A stretch of DNA of 64,000 bases from JBOCEF01 sp050586345 (GCF_050586345.1 NZ_JBOCEF010000004.1:1-64000); one strand, 5' to 3'; shown: positions 49,859 through 59,237, counted from the first letter of the stretch. Notes: generated by a model from the letters alone, not told the origin. A program made the numbers and translations.

Positions 49859-51505
49859 ATGGACGGATCGGACCGCGCAGGCGGCGCCGCGACCCCTGGC
49901 CAGCAGGCCGGGTCGGGCGGGCTTGCTGATGGCTGGATGACCCTTGCGCCGGTCGCCGCGCGCAGGGAACTGCATTTCGGGCGGATCATGCCCTGCGCGC
50001 CGGACCGGCCCGCGACTCTCCACGCCATGCTCGACGCCGCCCGCGCCGCCAATCCCGGCGCCGACGCCGTGGCGGCCGAGGAAGCGCGCCTCACCCACGA
50101 CGCCCTCCACGCCCGCGCCGCGGAAATCGCCGCCGGCCTGCACGCGCTCGGCCTGCGCAAGGGCGACCGGGTGGCGGCCCAGATCGGCAACAAGGCGGTG
50201 TTCATCGAGCTGTTCCTGGCCTGCATGCGCCAGGGCCTCGCGATGCTGCCCCTCAACCCCCGCTACGCCCCGCCCGAGATCGCCTTCGCCGTCAATGACA
50301 GCGGCGCCGCGATCCTGGTGCATGACGCCGAGATGGCGGGCCAGCTGCCGCCCGAAGCCGACACCCCCGGCCTGCGCGCCCGCATCGCGGTGCAGGACGG
50401 CGCGCCGCTCTTCGCCGGGGAAGGCCCCGCGCCCGATCCCGACCCGGGGGAGGAGGAAGACCTCGCCGTCATCCTCTACACCTCCGGCACCACCGGGAAG
50501 CCCAAGGGCGCGATGCTCACGCATTTCAACCTCGTGCATTCCTGCCTGCAGTTCCACGCCGGGATGGACATCCGCCCCGGCGACCGCACCGTGCTGTCGG
50601 TCCCGGCCAGCCATGTCACCGGCCTCGTCGCCAACATCCTCGCCTTCCTCACCGCCGGCTGCACCGTGGTGGTGGTCCGCGCCTTCAAGGCCGGCCCGTT
50701 CCTGGAGGTGATGGAGCGCGAGCGGGTGACCCATTCGCTGATGGTCCCGGCGATGTACCAGCTCTGCCTGATGGACCCGAGCTTCGACGACCGGGACCTG
50801 TCGGCCTGGCGGCTCGGCGGTTTCGGCGGCGCGCCGATGCCCGTCCCGGTGATCGAGGCGCTGGAGGCGCGCCTGCCCACCCTCGCGCTCCAGCAGGGCT
50901 ACGGCGCCACCGAAACCGCCTCCGCCGTCACCATGATGCCCACCCATGCCACGAAATCCGTGCCCAACGCGGTCGGCAAGGCGATGCATTTCTCCTCCCT
51001 CGCCGTGTTCGACGACGACGGGCGCGAACTGCCCGCGGGCGAGATCGGCGAGATCTGGATCGGCGGGCCGCTGGTCATCCCCGGCTACTGGAACCGCCCC
51101 GACGCGAACGCGAGCGAGTTCGCGGGCGGGATGTGGAAATCCGGCGACCTGGGGCGCATCGACGCCCGCGGCTTCGTCGAGGTGCTCGACCGCAAGAAGG
51201 ACATGATCAACCGCGGCGGCTACAAGATCTTCTCGACCGAGGTCGAGAACGTGCTGATGAAATCCGCCGCCGTCGCCGAATGCGCCGTGCTCGGCTATCC
51301 CTGCGAGGTGCTGGGCGAGCGGGTGCGCGCGGTCCTCGTCCTCAAGGACGGCGCCGACCCCGCGCAGGTGCAGGCCGAGCTCGAGGCGCTGGCCGCCGCC
51401 CGCCTCGCCGATTTCCGCCGGCCCGAGCGCTGGACCTTCCGGTCCGAGCCGCTGCCGCGGAACGCCAACGGAAAGATCCTGAAGACCGCCCTGCGCGGAT
51501 CCTGA
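49859..51505 (+). CDS. AMP-forming acyl-CoA synthetase
   Basis: A 548-residue adenylate-forming ligase. VILYTSGTTGKPKGAM (from residue 204) is the P-loop; QQGYGATETASAVT, WKSGDLGRIDARGFVEVLDR, KKDMINRGGYKIFSTEVENV and the catalytic NANGKILK complete the set. An N-terminal stretch of about 55 residues precedes the domain; starts at 49937 or 49988 are possible, but only 49859 has a good ribosome site (GGGAG). It is followed by a branched-chain-type ABC transporter, so it may activate the acid imported by it (inference). Confidence 0.88.
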   Translation: MDGSDRAGGAATPGQQAGSGGLADGWMTLAPVAARRELHFGRIMPCAPDRPATLHAMLDAARAANPGADAVAAEEARLTHDALHARAAEIAAGLHALGLRKGDRVAAQIGNKAVFIELFLACMRQGLAMLPLNPRYAPPEIAFAVNDSGAAILVHDAEMAGQLPPEADTPGLRARIAVQDGAPLFAGEGPAPDPDPGEEEDLAVILYTSGTTGKPKGAMLTHFNLVHSCLQFHAGMDIRPGDRTVLSVPASHVTGLVANILAFLTAGCTVVVVRAFKAGPFLEVMERERVTHSLMVPAMYQLCLMDPSFDDRDLSAWRLGGFGGAPMPVPVIEALEARLPTLALQQGYGATETASAVTMMPTHATKSVPNAVGKAMHFSSLAVFDDDGRELPAGEIGEIWIGGPLVIPGYWNRPDANASEFAGGMWKSGDLGRIDARGFVEVLDRKKDMINRGGYKIFSTEVENVLMKSAAVAECAVLGYPCEVLGERVRAVLVLKDGADPAQVQAELEALAAARLADFRRPERWTFRSEPLPRNANGKILKTALRGS

Positions 51506-51566
51506 CAGGAAACGCCGGTTTACGTGCCGGTCACGCAATTTCCTTGCGCAAGACGCCGATGGGCGC

Positions 51567-51599
51567 TTGACATGGAATGCAACTGTGAAACGATGTTTC
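51567..51599 (+). promoter_or_regulatory. Putative promoter and operator of the ABC transporter operon
   Basis: TTGACA at 51567-51572 is a consensus -35. The expected -10 position (about 51590) falls in a 13-base palindrome GAAAC-GAT-GTTTC (51587-51599), about 65 bases before the ATG. The -10 itself is weak, which fits an activator- or repressor-controlled promoter. Confidence 0.4.
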
Positions 51600-51663
51600 G
51601 CACAGGTTTGGCGTCGGGAGGACATGGGAGGTCCCACCGGCGCGCACCCACGGGAGGAAACCC

Positions 51664-52908
51664 ATGAAGAAGACCCTTCGCAGCCTTGCGCTCGCCGCCG
51701 CGACCTCGGTCATCGCGACGACCGCCATGGCGTCCGACACCATCAAGATCGCCTTCATCGACCCGCTGTCGGGCGGCTTCGCCTCGACCGGCTCGAACGG
51801 CCTGAAGCAGTACCAGTTCGCCGCCGATTACTTCGTCAACGAAAAGGGCGGCCTGCTGGGCGGCGCCAAGATGGAAGTCATCGGCTTCGACAACAAGATC
51901 AGCCCCAAGGAATCGCTGATCCAGCTCAAGGTCGCCATCGACCAAGGCATCCGCTACGTCACCCAGGGCAACTCCTCGGGCGTCGCGCACGCGCTGACCG
52001 ACGCGATCAACAAACATAACCGCCGCAACCCCGACGACCGCGTGCTGTTCCTGAACTACTCGGCCGTCGATCCGGCGCTGACCAACGAAGACTGCAACTT
52101 CTGGCACTTCCGCTTCGACGCGAACGCCGACATCAAGATGGACGCGATGACCGACATCATCGCGCAGGACGAGTCCATCAAGAAGGTCTACGTGATCGGC
52201 CAGGACTACTCCTTCGGCAAGGCCGTCTCGGCCGCGGCGAACCGGATGCTCAAGGACAAGGCCCCGAACGTCGAGATCGTCGGCGACGAGCTGCACCCGA
52301 TCGGCAAGGTGAAGGACTTCACCCCCTACGCGCGCAAGATCGTCGCCTCGGGCGCCGACGCGGTGATCACCGGCAACTGGGGCACCGACATGCTCGGCCT
52401 CGGCACCGCGATCATCGAGGCCGGCTTCGACGGCCCGATCTACACCTACTACGGGGCCGCCGACGGCATCACCGCGGCGTTCGGCGAGGCGGGCAAGGGC
52501 AAGATCCGCCTGGTCTCCGAGGGCCAGCTGAGCCCGGCCCCGAACGAGAACGTGGTGGCGATGCTGCGCGAGTTCGAGAAGCGCTACCCTGACGGCAACA
52601 TGTCCCAGTCGCGCATCGTGAACGTGGTCGGGATGCTGGCCAAGGCGATCGAGGAAGCCGGCACCGCGGACGACGTGGTCAAGGTGGCCTACGCGCTCGA
52701 GGGCATGGAGTACGACTCGATCTTCGGCAGCAAGCTGAAGATGCGCGCGGAGGATCACCAGATCATCCAGGACGTGCACATCATGGTCCACACCGACGAG
52801 GGCGTCGTGCACGACTACGACAACTCCGGCTACGCCCCGGTGGTCGAATCGACGGTCGAGATGGCCTCGGCCGACGCGCCGACCACCTGCAAGATGCGCC
52901 GCCCGTGA
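51664..52908 (+). CDS. Branched-chain amino acid-type ABC transporter substrate-binding protein
   Basis: A 414-residue periplasmic binding protein of type 1 fold. The signal peptide ends ATTAMA, then SDTIKIAFIDPLSGGFASTG begins the first lobe. VTQGNSSGVAHALTDA and VYVIGQDYSFGKAV mark the ligand-binding hinge. GGGAGGAAA precedes the ATG. It heads the operon with LivH, LivM, LivG and LivF. The ligand might be an amino acid, or an organic acid or amide; the sequence does not tell. Confidence 0.93.
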   Translation: MKKTLRSLALAAATSVIATTAMASDTIKIAFIDPLSGGFASTGSNGLKQYQFAADYFVNEKGGLLGGAKMEVIGFDNKISPKESLIQLKVAIDQGIRYVTQGNSSGVAHALTDAINKHNRRNPDDRVLFLNYSAVDPALTNEDCNFWHFRFDANADIKMDAMTDIIAQDESIKKVYVIGQDYSFGKAVSAAANRMLKDKAPNVEIVGDELHPIGKVKDFTPYARKIVASGADAVITGNWGTDMLGLGTAIIEAGFDGPIYTYYGAADGITAAFGEAGKGKIRLVSEGQLSPAPNENVVAMLREFEKRYPDGNMSQSRIVNVVGMLAKAIEEAGTADDVVKVAYALEGMEYDSIFGSKLKMRAEDHQIIQDVHIMVHTDEGVVHDYDNSGYAPVVESTVEMASADAPTTCKMRRP

Positions 52909-53069
52909 TCCCGGCCTGACCGGCCCGCGCCCCCCGCGCTCGGGGGGCGCGTCGGACGCCAGCGGGCCGGCCGGATCCCGGCCGGCCCGCGCCCTTCCGG
53001 GCGCCGCCGCTGCGCGCCCCCCGACTTCACCCGATACCCGTGAACCATTCGCCGGAGGGACTGGGCGAC

Positions 53070-54026
53070 ATGGAACTTGTCCTCGTCAATATCATCGACG
53101 GGCTGGTCACCGGGCTGCTGCTGTTCATGCTGTCCAGCGGTCTGACCCTGATCTTCTCGATGATGGGCGTGCTGAACTTCGCGCATGCCAGCTTCTACAT
53201 GCTGGGCGCCTATTTCGGTTACACCATCTCCATCTATGTCGGCTTCTGGCCGGCCCTTCTCATCGCGCCGCCGCTCGTGGGCGTCGTCGGCGCGCTGGTG
53301 GAACGCTACGGCCTGCGCCGCGTGCACCAGTACGGGCACGTGCCCGAGCTGATCTTCACCTTCGGCCTCGCGCTGCTGATCGAAGAGATCGTGCAGTTCT
53401 TCTGGGGCAAGAACCAGGTGCCCTTCGCCAAGCCCGAAATCCTCGAAGGCGCCGCCTTCTCGATCTCCGGCATGGACATCCAGGCCTACAAGATCTTCAT
53501 GATCTTCATCTCGATCGCCATCTTCGCCGGGCTGCTGCTGGTGCTGACGCGCACCCGCGTCGGGCTGATCATCCAGGCCGCGCTGTCCTACCCCGCCACC
53601 GTGCAGGCGCTGGGGCACAACGTGCCGCTGGTGTTCATGGGCGTGTTCGGCGTCGGCACCGCGCTGGCGGGCGTCGCCGGCGTGATCGCGGGCCCGGTGC
53701 TCGGCACCTTCCCCGGCATGGCCATCGTGCTCGGCTCCATCGTCTTCGTGACCATCGTCATCGGCGGGCTCGGCTCGCTCTGGGGCGCGCTCGTCGCCTC
53801 GCTGCTGATCGGCTGGATCACCACCTTCGCCGCCACCTACAACCTGGAGATGGCGAGCCTGCTGGAGTTCCTGGGCTTCGAGAAGCCGGACGCCGTCTAT
53901 GACAGCCTGTTCCGCGACCTCTGGACCCTGAGCCTGCCGCAGGTCGGTCCGATCCTGCCCTACCTGCTGATGGTGATGGTCCTGGTGTTCCGTCCCTACG
54001 GCCTGTTCGGAAAGCGTGGACATTGA
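53070..54026 (+). CDS. livH: Branched-chain-type ABC transporter permease (LivH)
   Basis: A 318-residue permease with about eight membrane helices. The LivH patterns GLLLFMLSSGLTLIFSMMGVLNFAHASFYMLGAY and VIAGPVLG are seen. ATG 53070 is used (GGAGGG upstream); the open frame begins at GTG 53040. The stop overlaps the livM start (TTGA). Confidence 0.93.
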   Translation: MELVLVNIIDGLVTGLLLFMLSSGLTLIFSMMGVLNFAHASFYMLGAYFGYTISIYVGFWPALLIAPPLVGVVGALVERYGLRRVHQYGHVPELIFTFGLALLIEEIVQFFWGKNQVPFAKPEILEGAAFSISGMDIQAYKIFMIFISIAIFAGLLLVLTRTRVGLIIQAALSYPATVQALGHNVPLVFMGVFGVGTALAGVAGVIAGPVLGTFPGMAIVLGSIVFVTIVIGGLGSLWGALVASLLIGWITTFAATYNLEMASLLEFLGFEKPDAVYDSLFRDLWTLSLPQVGPILPYLLMVMVLVFRPYGLFGKRGH

Positions 54027-55321
54027 CCGATACAACCATGACCCGACCCGCCGCCGCCTCGTCCGGCCTGTTCAGGGCCGCCATGCCCTGGATCATCGCC
54101 GCGATCTTCCTCGTCGTCGCGCCGCTGATCTTCAGCTCCAACAGCGACATCACCATCATGAACCAGATGGCGATCACCATCGTGTTCGCGCTGGCCTACA
54201 ACATGCTGCTCGGCCAGGGGGGGATGCTCTCCTTCGGCCACGCGGTCTACATGGGCATGGGGGGCTTCTTCTCCATGCACGTGATCAACTACCTCGAGGT
54301 CTATGACGTCACCCTGCCGCTGCCGGTCCTGCCCCTGCTGGGCGGCCTGTTCGGCATGTTCTTCGCCACCGTCATCGGCGCCTTCTCCACCCGCAACGCG
54401 GGCACGGTGTTCGCGATGATCAGCCTCGGCATCGGCGAGCTGGTGGCCGCCTGCTCGATCATCATCACCGCCTTCTTCGGCGGCGAGGAAGGCGTGTCGG
54501 GCGACCGGACCTGGAACACCTCCTTCTTCGGCATCGAATGGCTCCAGCAGATCGAGGTCTACTACCTGATCGCCGCCTGGACCTTCATCGCCGCGCTGGG
54601 GATGTTCCTGTTCTCGCGCACCCCGCTCGGCCGCATGGCCAACGCCGTGCGCGACAACGCCGAACGGGCCGAGTTCCTCGGCTACTCCGCCCGCTGGGTC
54701 CGCTACGGCTCCTTCGTCGCCTCCGGCTTCTTCGCCGGCGTCGCCGGCGCGCTGTTCGCGATCAACTACGAGATCCTGACGGAAGAGAACCTCAACCTCG
54801 CCACCTCCGGCTCGATCCTGCTGGTCACCTTCCTCGGCGGCGTCGGCTTCTTCGCCGGCCCGATCGTGGGCGCGATCCTGTTCACCCTGCTGCAGACCGT
54901 GATGTCGCTGCACACCGAGGTCTGGGCGCTGTACCTGGGCGCGCTGTTCGTGGCCGTCGTCATGTTCGCGCCGCAGGGCCTGACCGGCATCATCGCCATG
55001 CATTCGCTGCCGTGGAAGCTGGGCAAGATGAACCTGCTGGTGAAGCCCTACATCACCACGGTGCTGCCCGGCATCATCGCGGTGCTGGCCGGCTGCGGGC
55101 TGATCGAGCTGCTGTTCCATGTCGAGCACGCCAGCGCGGATCACCCGATGATCGGCATCTACGGGGTCGAGTGGAACGCCTTCTCGGTCGTGTCCTGGGC
55201 CGTCTTCGGCGCCGTGTTCGCGGCCTGCGTCTGGCTGGCCCGCCGCGGCGCGCCCGACCTGGTCCACGCCTGGCACCAGGCCAACACCCTGCCCGACAGC
55301 AAACTGGGAGGCGGAGCATGA
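54023..55321 (+). CDS. livM: Branched-chain-type ABC transporter permease (LivM)
   Basis: A 432-residue permease. ALAYNMLLGQGGMLSFGHAVYMGMGGFF is the LivM hallmark and GSILLVTFLGGVGFFAGPIVGA follows. It is longer than usual, with two extra hydrophobic segments at the C-terminus (about 335-360 and 385-410). The likely start is TTG 54023, overlapping the livH stop, with a weak GGAAAG upstream; ATG 54038 is an alternative. It overlaps livG by four bases. Confidence 0.92.
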   Translation: MTDTTMTRPAAASSGLFRAAMPWIIAAIFLVVAPLIFSSNSDITIMNQMAITIVFALAYNMLLGQGGMLSFGHAVYMGMGGFFSMHVINYLEVYDVTLPLPVLPLLGGLFGMFFATVIGAFSTRNAGTVFAMISLGIGELVAACSIIITAFFGGEEGVSGDRTWNTSFFGIEWLQQIEVYYLIAAWTFIAALGMFLFSRTPLGRMANAVRDNAERAEFLGYSARWVRYGSFVASGFFAGVAGALFAINYEILTEENLNLATSGSILLVTFLGGVGFFAGPIVGAILFTLLQTVMSLHTEVWALYLGALFVAVVMFAPQGLTGIIAMHSLPWKLGKMNLLVKPYITTVLPGIIAVLAGCGLIELLFHVEHASADHPMIGIYGVEWNAFSVVSWAVFGAVFAACVWLARRGAPDLVHAWHQANTLPDSKLGGGA

Positions 55322-56091
55322 GCGTTCCCGCAGTTCAGCTGGACAACCTGCAGAAGTCCTTCGGCAAGGCCGAGATCATCCGCGGCGTGAACCTCTCGGT
55401 CGCCAAGGGCGAACGCCACGCGGTGATCGGCCCGAACGGCGCCGGCAAGTCCACGCTGTTCAACCTGATCTCCGGGCGCTTCGCCCCCACCTCCGGCGCC
55501 GTGCGGCTGCACGGCGAGGACATCTCGGGGATGGAGCCCTTCAACATCAACCGCCGCGGGCTCTCCCGCTCGTTCCAGATCACCAACATCTTCCCCAAGA
55601 TGACGGTGTTCGAGAACGTGCGCTGCGCCCTGCTGTGGCCCGAGGGCTACCGCTACAACTGGTGGTCCATGGTCAACAAGCAGCGGCACCTGACCGAGGA
55701 CGCGGACGCGATCCTCGACAGCATCAACCTGCTGCACCGGCGCGACATCCCCGCGGGCCTGCTCTCCTACTCCGAGCAGCGCGCGCTGGAGATCGGCATC
55801 ACCGTGGGCGGCGGCGCCGACGTCATCATGCTCGACGAGCCCACCGCGGGCATGAGCCGGTCCGAGACCGACTACATCGTCGAGCTGATCGGCAAGGTGA
55901 CCGAGGGCAAGACGCTGATGATGGTGGAGCATGACATGCCCGTCGTCTTCGGCCTCGCCGACAGGATCTCGGTGCTGGTCTATGGCGAGATCGTCGCGAC
56001 CGGCGAGCCGGAGGCGGTGCGCGCGGACCCGAAGGTGCAGGAAGCCTACCTGGGCGCGGCGCTCGAGGCCGAAGAAGCGGCGGGGCACTGA
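55318..56091 (+). CDS. livG: Branched-chain-type ABC transporter ATPase (LivG)
   Basis: A 257-residue ATPase. Walker A is GPNGAGKSTLFNLI, Walker B VIMLDEPTAGMS and the switch His lies in MMVEHDM. The signature loop reads LSYSEQRALEIG rather than LSGGQ or LSYGQQ. NRRGLSRSFQITNIFPKMTVFENV is the LivG-type Q-loop. It overlaps livM by four bases; livF follows three bases later. Confidence 0.93.
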   Translation: MSVPAVQLDNLQKSFGKAEIIRGVNLSVAKGERHAVIGPNGAGKSTLFNLISGRFAPTSGAVRLHGEDISGMEPFNINRRGLSRSFQITNIFPKMTVFENVRCALLWPEGYRYNWWSMVNKQRHLTEDADAILDSINLLHRRDIPAGLLSYSEQRALEIGITVGGGADVIMLDEPTAGMSRSETDYIVELIGKVTEGKTLMMVEHDMPVVFGLADRISVLVYGEIVATGEPEAVRADPKVQEAYLGAALEAEEAAGH

Positions 56092-56094
56092 GGA

Positions 56095-56823
56095 ATGACG
56101 CAGATGCAACATGGCGAGGTGATGCTCGAGGTCCGGGACATGCACGCCTATTACGGCAAGTCCCACATCCTGCACGGCGTCAACATGGAGGTCCGGGCGG
56201 GCGAGATCGTCGCCCTCCTCGGCCGCAACGGCGCGGGGCGCTCCACGACCTGCAAGGCGATCATGGGCGAGGTCGAGCCGAAGGGCTCGGTCATGTTCAA
56301 GGGCCAGCAGATCGCGGGCAAGAAGGCGTTCGAGGTCTCGCGCCTCGGGGTCGGCTACGTGCCGGAGAACCGGGACATCTTCCCGGGCATGACCACGCGC
56401 CAGAACCTGGTCCTCGGGATGAAGCCCGGGATCAAGGACGGCGACGGGCGCTGGAAGATGCAGGACATGTTCGACATGTTCGAGAACCTGCAGCGGCGCG
56501 CGGACACCGAGGCGAGCGTGCTTTCGGGCGGCGAGCAGCAGATGCTGACCATGTGCCGGACGCTGATGGGCGACCCGGACCTGATCATGGTGGACGAGCC
56601 GACCGAGGGGCTGTCGCCGCAGATGGTCCTCAAGGTCGCGGACCTGCTGCGCGAGATCGCGCGGCGCGGCATCGCGATCATGCTGGTGGAGCAGAAGCTC
56701 TCCATCGCAATGGACATCGCCGACCGGGTCTACGTGATGGGCCATGGCGAGATGGTCTACGAGGGCACGCCGCAGGGCCTGAAGGACCGCGAGGACGTGC
56801 GCAAGGAGTGGCTGGAGGTCTGA
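56095..56823 (+). CDS. livF: Branched-chain-type ABC transporter ATPase (LivF) with Arg in Walker A
   Basis: A 242-residue ATPase. GRNGAGRSTTCKAIMG is the Walker A, with Arg49 where Lys is almost universal. VLSGGEQQMLTMCRTLMGDPDLIMVDEPTEGLSP-type signature and Walker B blocks are normal, as is the switch region MLVEQK. The Lys-to-Arg change also seems to occur in some proteobacterial LivF proteins (from memory), so the enzyme is probably functional, but it stands out against LivG. It is the last operon gene, followed by a strong terminator. Confidence 0.93.
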   Translation: MTQMQHGEVMLEVRDMHAYYGKSHILHGVNMEVRAGEIVALLGRNGAGRSTTCKAIMGEVEPKGSVMFKGQQIAGKKAFEVSRLGVGYVPENRDIFPGMTTRQNLVLGMKPGIKDGDGRWKMQDMFDMFENLQRRADTEASVLSGGEQQMLTMCRTLMGDPDLIMVDEPTEGLSPQMVLKVADLLREIARRGIAIMLVEQKLSIAMDIADRVYVMGHGEMVYEGTPQGLKDREDVRKEWLEV

Positions 56824-56850
56824 CGCCTCCCGCCCATGCCGCGCGCGCAG

Positions 56851-56885
56851 ACGCCGCCGGGGATCGCGCCCCGGCGGCGTTTTTT
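56851..56885 (+). terminator. Rho-independent terminator after livF
   Basis: ACGCCGCCGGGG (56851-56862) pairs perfectly with CCCCGGCGGCGT (56869-56880) around the loop ATCGCG and runs into six Ts. It lies 28 bases after the livF stop and is the clearest terminator in the window. Confidence 0.95.
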
Positions 56886-57003
56886 CATGGGCCGGGCCTG
56901 CATGGCCGGGTCTTCATGGGCCGGATCTTCACGGGAGGGCACACCCGGGCGTGTCCCCCGTGGGCGGGTTCCCCCGGGCGTGTTCCCCGTGGGCGGGTCG
57001 CGG

Positions 57004-57242
57004 CCTCCGGCCCGCCGCGGCCTCGCGGCCGCGCGGCCCTCCGGCGGGGGGCGCGCCGATCCGGGCGCGGCGCGCGGCGTCGGGCGGGGGGCCTCCGGCC
57101 CGCCGCGGCCTTGCGGCCGCGCGGCCCTTCGGCGGGGGGGCGCCGATCCCCGCGGGGCGCGCGGCGTCGGGCGGGGGAGCCTCCGGCCCGCCGCGGCCTC
57201 ACGGCCGCGCGGCCCTTCGGCGGGGGCGCGCCCTGCCCCGGC
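57004..57242. repeat. 88-base tandem repeat, about 2.7 copies
   Basis: Copies begin at 57004, 57092 and 57180, exactly 88 bases apart, each opening CCTCCGGCCCGCCGCGGCCT. Each unit holds a GCGGCC-rich self-complementary core (CGCGGCC...GGCCGCG) able to fold. Copies differ at a few bases. The array fills the gap between the livF terminator and the GT39-like gene stop. No gene is supported in 56886-57242. There are no unique spacers, so it is not a CRISPR array. Confidence 0.75.
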
Positions 57243-59237
57243 CTATCGCGCCGGGTCGCCCCCCGGCAGGCCGACCAGCACCCAGTCGCCCGAGGGCGTC
57301 TCGATCACCTCGCGCGCCTCCAGCCCCGGGATCAGCGCCAGCGCCTCGGGCATCAGCGGCGTGTGCACCGCCACCGCGCGCCCGTCGGCCAGGGCCCGGC
57401 GCAGCAGCTCCGCGTCGACGTGATAGCCGCGATTGCTCACCATCGCGATCAGCGCGTCGTCCCGGCCGACCTGGTTGGCCAGCAGCTCGGGCGGGCCGAA
57501 CATCATGCTGGGCGCCTCGATCCCCGCCAGCGCCTCGGCCGTCAGCGCCGAGACCGCCCGCCGGTGCTGCGAGAACGCAAGGTCCATCCCCCCCGCGAAC
57601 AGCCCCCCCGCGAAGCCCGCCGCCCCCAGCGCGACCGCCGCCCGCGCCGTGCCGCGGCGCAGCCCGCCGGGCGCCCCCGGGGCCGCCGCGGCGAGCCCCG
57701 CGGCCAGCGACGCCGCCGCGACCGCGGCCAGCAGCCAGAGCGCCAGGACCTGCTGCGCCCCCGGCGCGCCGCCGGGCCCGGCCAGCAGCCAGCCCACCGC
57801 CGCCGCGCCGCCGCCCAGCCCGCCGAGCCGCAGCGCCGCCCCGACCGCCGCGCCGCCGCCCGCCGCCGCGATCAGCCGCGCCAGCACCGCCGCGCCCAGC
57901 GCCGCCAGCAGCGGCAGAAGCGGCATGAAATACCGCATGTTGCCCCCCAGCCCGCCGAACCACGCGCTCGGCAGGAAGGCCGCCGCGTAGGGCGCCGCGG
58001 CGATGGCGCAGAGCAGCGCCCCGCGCCGCCCCCGTCCGTCCCAGCGCAGGAAGGGCGCCGCCAGCAGCAGCCCCGCCCAGGGCAGGCTCTGCCCCAGCGC
58101 CTTCTTGGCGAGGCCGAGATTGAGCATCGTCCCCCCCGGCCCCGGGATCAGGTGCGGGTGCAGGTCGATCAGCGCCCGCGCATCCACCAGGAGCCCCCAG
58201 GCGCCGAACCCCACCCGGCCCAGCGCCGCGCCCACCGCGGGAACCAGCGCCGCGCCGATTGCGGCCGCCAGCGCCAGCCCCCCGGCCAGCGCCGCGCCCT
58301 GCCGGCGGGGCAGCGCCCGGAACAGGACCAGCAGCCCCAGCCCCGCCGCCGCCGCGCCCAGCAGCGGCGCGTGGCCCGACAGCGTGGTCAGCCCGTCGTC
58401 GCGCCCGTAGCTGAACGGGTTCAGCGCGCCGAACTTCGCCTGGTTCAGCGCCGCCAGCGCCAGCAGCGGCCCCGCCAGCCCCGCCGCCCCGCCCGCGATC
58501 ATCGCCCAGGGGCGCGCCGCGAACAGCACCGCGAAGGCCCCGATGGCGGGCAGCACGAGGATGGCGTCGAGCCGGAACAGGCAGGCCGCGCCCAGCGCCG
58601 CCCCCGCCGCCGCCGCGCGCCCCAGCGCCGCGCCGCGCGCCTGCGCATCCGCCGCGCCCAGGCCCAGCGCCAGCGCGACCGTGGTCAGGCAGACCGTGAT
58701 CGCGTGCGGCCAGACCCCGACCGAGAATTCCAGCCAGAAGCTCGAGAGCATGAAGATCGCCGCCGCCCCCAGCGCCACCCGCGCGTCGCCGAACATCCGC
58801 CAGGCCAGCGCCCGCACCGCGAACACCGTCCCCGCCGCCGCCAGCGCGTTCAGCAGCGTCAGCCCCCGGATCCCGAGGGCCGAGACCGGCCCCGCCCCCA
58901 GCAGCGCCGGCCCGGGCGGGTATTGCGAGGTCAGCCCCCCGGTCCCCTCCACCAGGAACCACAGCTTCATCGCCGCGACCGGGTATTGCTCCCAGCCGTT
59001 CTGAACCGTGAAGGACCCGTGCCGCGCCATCGCGTCGGCCGAGAGGAAATAGAGCGCCTCGTCCACGTTGAAGAGGCCCGGAACCGCGACCAGCCACAGC
59101 AGCAGCGGCAGCGCCGCGAGGGCCCAGAGCGCCTGCCGCGCCCGCCCGGTCGCGGGCGGCGGCGGGCCGATCTCGCGGCGGGCGGGGGCCGGGGTGGCGG
59201 CCGAAGCGGGGGCCGGGGCGGGGGCCGGGGCGCTCAT
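57243..59237 (-). CDS. GT39-like glycosyltransferase, polytopic membrane protein
   Basis: A 664-residue protein with about 12 membrane helices. An early extracytoplasmic loop carries an acidic pair typical of GT-C enzymes (VPGLFNVDEALYFLSADAMA), followed by QYPPGPALLGA, as in ArnT/PMT-type transferases that use lipid-linked sugars. The last 110 residues form a soluble periplasmic domain (VSNRGYHVDAELL, GDWVLVGLPGG). Donor and acceptor are unknown. It is alanine-rich and very high in GC. It is a single gene with no glycan locus nearby. Confidence 0.7.
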   Translation of the reverse strand: MSAPAPAPAPASAATPAPARREIGPPPPATGRARQALWALAALPLLLWLVAVPGLFNVDEALYFLSADAMARHGSFTVQNGWEQYPVAAMKLWFLVEGTGGLTSQYPPGPALLGAGPVSALGIRGLTLLNALAAAGTVFAVRALAWRMFGDARVALGAAAIFMLSSFWLEFSVGVWPHAITVCLTTVALALGLGAADAQARGAALGRAAAAGAALGAACLFRLDAILVLPAIGAFAVLFAARPWAMIAGGAAGLAGPLLALAALNQAKFGALNPFSYGRDDGLTTLSGHAPLLGAAAAGLGLLVLFRALPRRQGAALAGGLALAAAIGAALVPAVGAALGRVGFGAWGLLVDARALIDLHPHLIPGPGGTMLNLGLAKKALGQSLPWAGLLLAAPFLRWDGRGRRGALLCAIAAAPYAAAFLPSAWFGGLGGNMRYFMPLLPLLAALGAAVLARLIAAAGGGAAVGAALRLGGLGGGAAAVGWLLAGPGGAPGAQQVLALWLLAAVAAASLAAGLAAAAPGAPGGLRRGTARAAVALGAAGFAGGLFAGGMDLAFSQHRRAVSALTAEALAGIEAPSMMFGPPELLANQVGRDDALIAMVSNRGYHVDAELLRRALADGRAVAVHTPLMPEALALIPGLEAREVIETPSGDWVLVGLPGGDPAR

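Noticed and set aside
57004..57242. CRISPR array
   Set aside because: Repeats are contiguous with no unique spacers, and no cas genes are present.
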